Program-made: the position numbers and the translations under genes
Notes under the pieces: generated by a model
Seen by the model: only the letters and a program-made list of their open reading frames with translations
What the model was told of the DNA's origin: nothing
The model's database searches: none
In this document: one piece after another, positions 55,961 through 64,000 of the stretch
How the letters are laid out: each line of letters starts with the position of its first letter
How positions within the stretch are numbered: position 1 is the stretch's first letter
Assembly: GCA_037576195.1 (NCBI GenBank)
Contig: CM075102.1
Coordinates: 124,001-188,000, forward strand
Reading direction: 5' to 3'
Length of the DNA: 64,000 nt
Source: Phytoseiulus persimilis
Taxonomy: Eukaryota; Arthropoda; Arachnida; Mesostigmata; Phytoseiidae

Positions 55961-57600
55961 AGGAATTCGGAAATCGGTGAGTGCCCGCACTTCGCTCCTC
56001 TGAGCGGAGAGGACCCAAGAGTTCGGGGACACTCCGATACTCACCTCGCACTGCGCGTTTCATCGAGCTCCTATCTGCTGCAGAAGTCTGGGAAATCGAA
56101 GGCTCGCATTCACTTTTTCTGAGAATCCTCACTAGGTATTCGTGTCATCCCGTGCTCCTTTTACTCAGAGTGCCTCGAAAGTTCATGAAGCTGAGGCGAT
56201 TCCGACGAACGAATGAAAGAGGATCAAGACTGAGAGGCAGTAGAAAATCTTCGGACGTTCACATCCCGGGGCTAATCGCTGTTAAATTCGATTCCCCGAG
56301 ACAGTTTTCTGAGGAGGTTCCGAACCCTCCCCAGCAAACGCTGCATCAAAACTCGGGTTGCAAGAATTTTATCTGCCCTTTTCGCTGAGTACATGGTGAC
56401 TCGGAATCAGCCGCAGACGTTAGCTTGTGGGGTCAAAAACTTCCGAGTTCTATAAACGTTACCCTGAAATTAGCCTCGGACTCCCTTCCATGTCCAAGTC
56501 ACAATGACACGTAGTCGACTCGAAGTAATCCTCAAGCCAGGGTTCTGGGGCCCGCCGTGCAATTCCTCGTACGGTATTACCTCGGCAGTGACGGTGTTTG
56601 GATCCGAAGATGTCTGAATCAGAGTTCATGATCGAATCCGCAGGTGAGAACCCGAGTCCGGAAAGTTTCGAACAGGAAGGTCTGACCGAATCGACCACAT
56701 TCGATGCATCGCTTGAGCCGAGCTGTGTGGCTCACAGATGAAAAGGGTATGAAGTAGAGAACGAATAGAATGTCAATAAGGGGGCGAATTCGAATCAATA
56801 ATATTAGTGGACGTTCACCCATTAGTTCCTCCTCGGTTCTCCGGAGGAACAAATTCATATGGACGGAAAAAGCAAACAAACTCAGATTGCGAACTTGCTT
56901 ATATGTATCATAGCTGCCTCCATGCTTCCCGTTAACTCCACAGTTCCGATCAAGAAGTTGTTGGATTGATTACGTTTGTTTTCCCTCAATTTTTCACAGT
57001 TCTATTCAGTGAGATGAGACTTCATAAAACGTGACTTCTCAACTTCTCGAAAACTTCTTTAACAATTCGATCCAAGATGTCGATCGTTGTTGAGTGTAAA
57101 TACAAAATCCACGCATAGCGTAATTTCATGAGCAGCATCGACAGTGTCAGCAGAGTACCGCAAATGAATAAACGAATTTTAAGGGAAGTACTTCCTCCCT
57201 GTCATTTCTTGATATTCATTCATCTCCAGTGTGCAGATATTTCAACCCCGAGGCGTCGAGGAACGTCTACAGCAGAACGCCTCTTGACTATTGGCCGGGA
57301 GAATTCTGTTCATTTTCGTGCTGTAGATAGCCATATAAGAGCGTCGCCGATTGCAACAAGAATCTGCCACAACAACTGATTTTTCGCTCTCTCTGGTACT
57401 GCACGCTGTCGATTCCAAGATGAGTACTCTCCGTCCGCAGGAAGTTGGTCTCGATTCAGGCGTCCCCTTCGTGAGACAGCGCCCTGTTTCCCTGCCGGGG
57501 GATGCGGGTATGCTACCGTTCCGGTGTGACACATGAAGACTATAGGCTGGTCAAATAAGCTCGGGAATATTTTCTGCCACTTTACTTTTGGCTGTCATTC
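55961..57600. other. Intergenic, no gene recognised
   Basis: Short overlapping frames, AT-richer than the flanks between 56750 and 57180. No poly(A) signal for PIP4P was obvious in the first 300 bases. Confidence 0.45.
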
Positions 57601-57619
57601 AGAGCCTCATGAGCCAACT

Positions 57620-57805
57620 CAGTGCCTGTATTGTTTTTTTCGTTCCATCTTAATCCCGAAATCACGAGAAAAAGCGACTTCTTTCTTCCCCTTAAATTCA
57701 GAGGGCTGGCCATTTTTCCACAGGCGGCGCAGCTGAGCTCGCTTGGTGTGGCGTGGAAGGGTGTCCAGTGATGCCAGCATTCCGTCGCTATCTGGGGGGA
57801 CCAAC
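57620..57805 (-). mobile_element. Repeat copy with protein-like frame (minus copy of an inverted pair)
   Basis: In one minus-strand frame it reads HTKRAQLRRLWKNGQPSEFK, then KKEVAFSRDFGIKMERKKQY. The second copy at 58080-58270 encodes HPKRAQLRRLWKIGEPPEFE, then KKVAEFCELGIKMKRR. Substitutions between the copies keep the frame and the basic character, which suggests they come from a once-coding mobile element. I do not recognise the protein. Both copies are short and bounded by stops. Confidence 0.6.
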
Positions 57806-58079
57806 GAGCCAAAACATAGGAAGTCGCCACAAGGGATGCCGCCGTGGCAGGTGCCGCGGTACCCCTGGAATTTGACCGAAGGGAGCTCTGTATCTTTTCG
57901 AGAATTGATTTCTGATCTTAAATCGCGGGCTGGAGATGCGTATTTTTCGCTCCTTCAACCGATTGGACGTTTCCCGATTGATTTATCATTTCTTCGGAAC
58001 TCGACTCCCATCCGTTGGCTGATTACCGGCGAAAACACCAGAAATCAACGAGTTTTCATGATGACTTTTTCATGCTTTG

Positions 58080-58270
58080 GCGTCGTTGGTCTTCCCGGGA
58101 TGCTGGTAGCACTGCGCCATTTCTGTCAGATGGGCACCCCCACATCACCCCAAGCGAGCTCAGCTACGCCGCTTGTGGAAAATTGGCGAGCCCCCTGAAT
58201 TCGAGAGGAAAAAAGTCGCCGAGTTTTGTGAACTTGGGATAAAAATGAAACGAAGAGATATATATGCGAT
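58080..58270 (+). mobile_element. Repeat copy with protein-like frame (plus copy of an inverted pair)
   Basis: Reverse-orientation partner of 57620-57805, with about 275 bp between them. Nucleotide similarity is clear across CGTTGGTC...AAGCGAGCTCAGCT...CTGAATT. On the plus copy the coding-like sequence may continue to about 58430 (WQKQIQKLAHWAPLKNNPKE). Confidence 0.6.
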
Positions 58271-58430
58271 TGGTCAGCTCCAAAATGTAGTGGAATAGAT
58301 GAGCTACATTTGGCAGAAACAAATTCAGAAACTCGCCCACTGGGCGCCCCTGAAAAACAACCCAAAGGAAAATGGCGAGAAACTACCCACCGAATTTTAT
58401 CACCCTGTATACGCTGTTTGAGCTCCCCGA

Positions 58431-61400
58431 GGGTATCGCCGACGGGAAGAAAATCCATAAAGCTCCGTCTGATCGGAGGGGTTGCATCATGCTTGTCCCT
58501 ACCGCAGGATCGGAATCTAAATCCGCTAGATTTCCATCAAATGTGGCCGATTGACCGAATCGGAGCCGTTTTCACGGCTTCGCTCTGATCTATCGACGCC
58601 CACCAGATATATGAATCAACGCGCCTCACGTGAAAGTATCCCAAACGGAATCGGAAACCTCGCATCTTTGCTCAGCCCCCACGGTTCCGGGGCAGGAGTC
58701 ACTCGACTCAGCTGTCGTCAAAGTTTTCCGGTCTCTCTGCTAACAACTGAGACGAGAACAGGCCGGGGCTGGAACTTCGGTACGTTCTGCCTTCCAGAAT
58801 GAGTTCGTGAACTCGGTCGACATTCGGTGATTCCGGAGCATGTCAAAAATCGATTTCGAAAATACTCCGAGAAGTCCGATGGGTCCAGGGTCGACATGGT
58901 GAATGGAGCCCTCGGGTTTGAGAATACTTTGCTCCAAAATGAGACACTCCTCGGCCAGAATGATCCACAGAATAGGCACCCTCAGTAAATCGTGGGCGAT
59001 CTTGCAATCGAATCGAATCGAGAGGGCCGTGGACGAATCTCGGGGTTTTCGGAAGCGGCCGCACTTTCCAGAGTTCACGGTCGATCCGGGCGCTCAAATT
59101 AAAAACGAATGGAGCGTAATTTGAGCCGCGCCGATCTGTCGAGAACCGCCGACCAGCGAGACTGTTGGAGATTGAGATCAGCAGGAGAAGAAAACTTTGA
59201 TATGCTCTCAGATCAATGGCAACCGAATTTCAGCCACGAAACGGAAGAAATTGCGTCTTTCAGAAAGCTAGCGAACGAAGAGAGCGCCGAGAAGAACACA
59301 AGCGGCTGAGTCACGGCAAAAATGATTGGAACAATCATCGTGGCTCACCTTGTAAGGTCCACACATACAGCTATGAATATTGAGTCATCAATGACATTGC
59401 ACTCGGTTGGTCGAGTGCTGGATGAATGCTTAGTAACATCAGTTCAGGTCTTCCTCATCCTGAGAGGCTGAGTGGCTTCGATCGGAAACGATTCCGATTG
59501 TTCCAACGCTTAGCGTCCGCCACACGATGAGAACTTGAACTTTCTTCCTGTCCCTCGTTAATCCGTTCCAGACGGAGGCCAACCAAGCAGGTTCATGAGT
59601 TCTTACTCGTTTCAGAGTCCATGACACGATGTTTTAGCTTCAGGACCGGCACCGGGGCATGCGTTTTCACTTCCTGTATGTTCTGACCTGATTTTGATTC
59701 TCAGAACCCCCGAATCGATGTGCGGTCGTCTGGCTTCTCGGGTACCCCGTATGTGTTTCGGACTGGGGCCGCCCCATCGGCGTTCAAGGACAAATACATC
59801 GAATATGCTCTTCTTCCGCATACGCTCGTTACTATTTGTGGCTCTCTACGACCGGGGCCTCTGTTCTATGTGCCTCCGCTCCGACTGTGGCCGGCGTTTT
59901 CATGAATAACATCATCAAATCGAATATTTTTCTGCCCCCAATTGAATCGTTGTTTCTTGCTTTATGAATCGAGTTTCGAGAGTTTTTGAGCCCAAACTCA
60001 AGATCGCAAATATGAGAGAGTCGCGCTCGGCTGCCGAGCTCTCCGATCCTGCGAATATGATCCGCGAAGCCCTGGAGTTCATCGGAGGAAACGCGGAGTG
60101 ACGGTTTGAATATTCTATTCCTAGCGAGCGTCACAGACGTTGTGAGAATGCACACATTGGATGGTCTTTTGTAACGATTGATTTATTGGAGGACAGACTC
60201 CTCGTTGGATTCTGATGCTAAGTAATAACTGATGTCCAGAAGTCGAACTCGAGCTCTGTTGAGTCCGTGACCGCAGGTTGAAGTATTTATTGCTCAAATT
60301 GATCCTCCCATTCTCATGAGGTTAGCAGTGGGTGCTTCTGAGCGAAATTCCTAACCGATTCAGTTCAGAACTCCCACCGATTCTGCGCAAGGGAGAAGAT
60401 GGATGGTGAACGCTCACGAGCAGCTCACATTCCGAATGGAAGCACGGATGAGCGTCATAGGGGTATGCGGTGGATATCAGGAGGTCGTGTTTCTTCCGCG
60501 TCCCGGCCTGATATTTTTCGAGGACCGGAGATCGAGCCGCTGAAAAATCCCGCATACCCAATTGAGCTCACAGTCGAACACGATGATGTAAGACCTCTCT
60601 CGCCTCATACGGTCAAGGCGAACCAGAGGAACGACCCATCAAGTTATTCCGGGCATTGGGCTGCCCGTCGACACATCGTTCCTATGGGAACCAACGGTCT
60701 TGCGATTCATCAGCCTGACGGTCCTCCACGGAACGTCGTTGTCCTTTTTCTTTCGACCAGAGTTTCCCTGGGAGTGAATCACTCGATCCTCCAGAGGATT
60801 CCGTCAGAGCAGAGAGACTCGACCGGGACGATCCGTTCTCAGGGTGCTGCCTGAAATCTAGAAGCACTCCAGTTCAGTAACCGAAATGTTTTTCTGACTG
60901 CCCACGCCGTGACGTCGACCACTGCGGTGTCGTGTAGCGCTCGTGGCGAACAGCGTCGGGAGGAAGCAAGGAGAGGTTACTCACCCAACGAATGCCAGTC
61001 ACTGCTCCGTGCCGTTCCTCGGCGCTCGACCAGAGGGCTTCGCTTTCGAAACTTTCCCCGGTCAAAGACCTCGCCCGGCTTCACGTCACTTCAGCACAGG
61101 GAACAGGTGACGACGCCCCAAGAGCAACTATCAGCCAGCACCAGCGAAGCAAAAAGTTATTTTTGCTATGATCCAAGAGTTGAGGATCCGAATAACTAAT
61201 CCCCCGATTCTCCGGATACTCCGCAGCGTGCGCGGGAGCAGAGAAGCGCTCCCGATCGGTATTGTGGAAAATGAGATGATTCCCTGAAAGTTCTGCCCTT
61301 CTTCTTGTTCATCGGGCGAACTCGGCTCTGAAACCCCCTGGAACCGTTTCTCCGCGGAAACGGCCAATGACCCATGGGACCGTGGGCAGAAGTTTTCTTC

Positions 61401-62064
61401 AACCTCCGTCGACGAAACAACCCACTTTCGTCTAATATTCACGTGACACAATGAGCGCGCAGCCGGACTCCCACAAAACCCTTTCGATAGCAGAACGTCC
61501 CGATCATCTCCATGGAGTTGGCTACCCACTGTCACGTCGTATTCCGTCGTTCCTCCGAAGAGTTCAGCTCGAGCTCCCACAACGAGCGAGAATTCTTCGT
61601 TACGCTCCGCAATTATTCATCTGACTGGCTTTTCCACGCCGCTTTCTCCCACAAGCTCTCCGGAGAACGCATCAGGAGCTCGCTGAGCGAATCCAGGCTC
61701 CGTCCGTCAGGTTCCCCTCGCGATCACGTGATCCGATACAATCGCGGCCTCCGGTATCCAGGTGCCGATTTTTGCCACATGACGGAAACAAGGTTGGTGG
61801 ATCAGGTTTGTAGAATTGTTGTTTGGTCTGACGGCGGGTCGTGGCCGGCGGAGATGTACACTTTCACTCCTCGCCCTTCTGCTCGGAGGGCATCGACCCT
61901 CACGGAAATACAACTGCGCACTTCAGCGATGCCGGCTGACGCGTCGACAAACAGCCACGAAACCAAGGGCGTTTCCAGGGATGGCTGGATTCTCCTTATC
62001 CGAGTTCGAGTTGACAGTCTGCTGCTTTTGCAGGGTGGGGGAGATCTTCCTCACTGCGTTCCAG
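58431..62064. other. 3.6 kb of unassigned open frames
   Basis: Frames with some protein character but no recognised domain or splice path: 59109-59309 (+, 66 codons), 59832-60155 (-, with RVSSDELQGFADHIRRIGEL), 60399-60854 (+, 151 codons) with a Ser-rich antisense frame at 60682-60867, and 61512-62228 (+, 238 codons; overlapping the next entry in another frame). At most a few can be real exons; I do not choose among them. Confidence 0.35.
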
Positions 62065-62314
62065 ATGGGGAGGAACCCAGGGGCCGCTGGACGGAAAGCT
62101 GCTGCGTTTCCTGCGGGCGAACCCAATCGACGCTCCTCTGGACAGAGATCCCACGGACTTTGGGGACGATTTTGAGCTCAATGAACGAGCGATTCGAACA
62201 CGGGACGTCGGCCAGAGTGCGCTCCTAGGCCGAAGCCGCACCTGGAAACGCTCTCAGCCCCAGTTCCCACCGATGCGGTCTTGGGCGATCTCACAGACAC
62301 TTACGAACATCTAG
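62065..62314 (+). other. Possible terminal exon of an unrecognised gene
   Basis: After a good acceptor (CACTGCGTTCCAG|A) the frame runs 82 codons to TAG. It contains WGGTQGPLDGKLLRFLRANP, then DAPLDRDPTDFGDDFELNER and VGQSALLGRSRTWKRSQPQF. It reads like the tail of a real protein and is clearly better than the longer overlapping frame 61512-62228. No upstream exon with matching phase could be fixed and the family is unknown. Confidence 0.35.
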
Positions 62315-64000
62315 ATTCTGCCTCGGAGCTCAGCGTGAGTCCTGGGCGGATGGCATCATTCGTTCTTCACTTACTCAATCAGTTAGTCAGTCCGTCACTT
62401 TTTCGCTGAAGTCGTGGACGGCAAGTCAACGTCCGACAGTGCATCGACCCCAGAGGCACTTCGCCGAACAGAAAGTGAACAACTTCAGACCTACGGCTGA
62501 CTATGCGACCAGCATCCGGTCGCTTTCTGCCAGCCTGGTTGTCAGCTTGCCTGGCTGTTTGCTTTGCTCGTCTGACGAACTGACAACCGACGATTCCTGC
62601 TCGTTTCGGCAACTCAACGATTCCCATTCCGTACAGAAAACCTTAGCGACAACTAGAGAAGGGCAGAGCGTTCCGACAGGGCTCGGTCCTACCCGTAATC
62701 CGAACGCGTACCATCGAGCCTGCCTCCCGATCAGGGGCAGTTTCAGGAACGAACTTTCTGCGCATTCGCTCCTGACAGAGTTCGCCGTTTACGCCGAGGG
62801 GAGATTCTATTTTGTTGGGCCCGTTCGTCTCTAGAGAAGAGGAATTCGGAGGAGAGAAACCCCATGCGCCGGTCAACGAGGCCCAGTCGCTGGCTCGACT
62901 GGGTGCCACGTCATGTCGTCAACACTCCACGAGAGCGCGAAGCTCAAAACTCATCCGAACTCTCGATCAGCTGCTGCATGCGCCGTCGTCGTTGCCATTG
63001 TCTTGCGTGAATCGATGGTGGCCGCACGGTGCCGAAACGCGTTGCCCGGGCAAGTGGGCTCTCTGTGACGGCCGTATAGTGGAGATCTCCTCCCGGAGGT
63101 CACTGAACCGAGGACGTTACGCACGGCGGTCATTGACTGCGGCTAGCTCAGCGTTCCCGTAACTCCACTCGCGCTGCTTCACATTCGCTCGGGAGAGAAA
63201 TTTAATACGAATAGACAACGATAGAGATAATAATGCAGAATTCCGAGTTCTTGCGATTCGTGCCCAAGAAGTTGTTGTCTCGCACGAACAGGTATGAGGA
63301 GGGGAGTGAGATTCTCGTTCCCCCCGGTTGGTCAAATTCCGGGCGCTCACCAACCTGGTATCCGCTTCTGGACGAAACATTAGCACCGGAAAGCCAGCTC
63401 TGGAAGGTTTGGATCCCGCGCCATCGGTCTTCACTCATCGAGGCGCTCCAAGTCCTTCGTTCTCAAGGCCCTATTCGCCAAGTGAGCCCCGTGACTGTTT
63501 CCGCTCCGATTCTTGGAACAGTTCGCGTCCTCGCATACAGCATGGCGGCTCAACAGTTGCATTATTCGAGGGGACTGATCCGGCTGGCGGACAGTCGCGT
63601 TGTCGAGCTTGCCGAACACCATATTCGCCATACGTCTGAGTCAGGCTAGGACAGAGGTCCTGGCTGTGCCTCTGTCCTCTTCTCACTCGAACCGAGGTTC
63701 GCTCCACTGAAACAGAGAAAAGCCCCTCTCAGGGACAAACCCGCGGCTCGTTCCCGGAATGAATGAATTCGGAAGTGCTCCGAGACTGTACGGCCAGAGA
63801 GTCTCTGGAAAATACGGAGAATCCCGCTTTTCTCTGAAGTCCAAAGAAAGTTACTTGGGAGCGCTCTGTGAAGATTGATGGCGAGGTTCCCGCCGGAGCT
63901 CCGACGACGCGAACGACGTGAGCGCCAACGCTCCGGGTGAATGACCTCTGGGCAAGTTCGTTGACCTCGCTTGGCAACGACAAATCCCGAGCGAATGTAT
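62315..64000. other. Unresolved right edge of the window
   Basis: About 62365-62410 repeats part of the left flank of the satellite (GTCAGT words, then CGTCACTTTTTCGC). A 138-codon frame at 63233-63649 (+) and its overlapping frames on both strands have no recognisable domain. A minus frame at 63729-63983 may continue beyond the window. Confidence 0.35.

Overview
The window is nuclear DNA of an animal, almost certainly an arthropod. All genes that could be rebuilt are multi-exon, with mostly 50-150 bp GT-AG introns, and base composition is close to half GC. The families present (organic anion transporter, AMT, rabenosyn-5, BTB-zinc finger, selenoprotein T, PIP4P phosphatase, von Willebrand C/mucin-like secreted protein, Gly/His/Tyr-rich secreted protein) fit a compact arachnid genome. 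A mesostigmatid (phytoseiid-like) mite is my best guess. That is an inference from gene style, not a match to a reference.

Layout. 1-12.6 kb is repeat territory: three degenerate non-LTR retrotransposon pieces, a Tc1/mariner remnant, a 3.3 kb array of a 45-bp satellite (7035-10335), and a younger 5'-truncated LINE with an open reverse-transcriptase frame and a probable 15-bp target-site duplication. After a poorly resolved stretch, an OATP/SLCO transporter lies at 15406-17759 (+). A foldback-type inverted-repeat element with a 10-bp direct repeat follows at 18955-19615.

From 21 to 56 kb is a gene-dense block. It holds a Gly-rich secreted/membrane protein (-), glycine-cleavage T protein AMT (-, seven exons), a 148-aa unrecognised protein (-), a 15-exon two-VWC-domain mucin-like protein (-), rabenosyn-5 (-), a BTB-C2H2 zinc-finger regulator (+), selenoprotein T (-) and PIP4P/TMEM55 (+). 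Exon joins were deduced by reading splice sites, phase and family similarity by eye; in these genes the phases close through to the stop unless stated. 56-64 kb holds an inverted pair of repeat copies and scattered open frames that I could not turn into recognised genes.

The genes are independent housekeeping or developmental loci rather than a pathway. The most informative result is a genuine selenoprotein: SELENOT carries an in-frame TGA in its redox motif (CVSU), and a candidate SECIS element sits in its 3' UTR. Its 3' end lies tail-to-tail with the BTB-zinc-finger gene.
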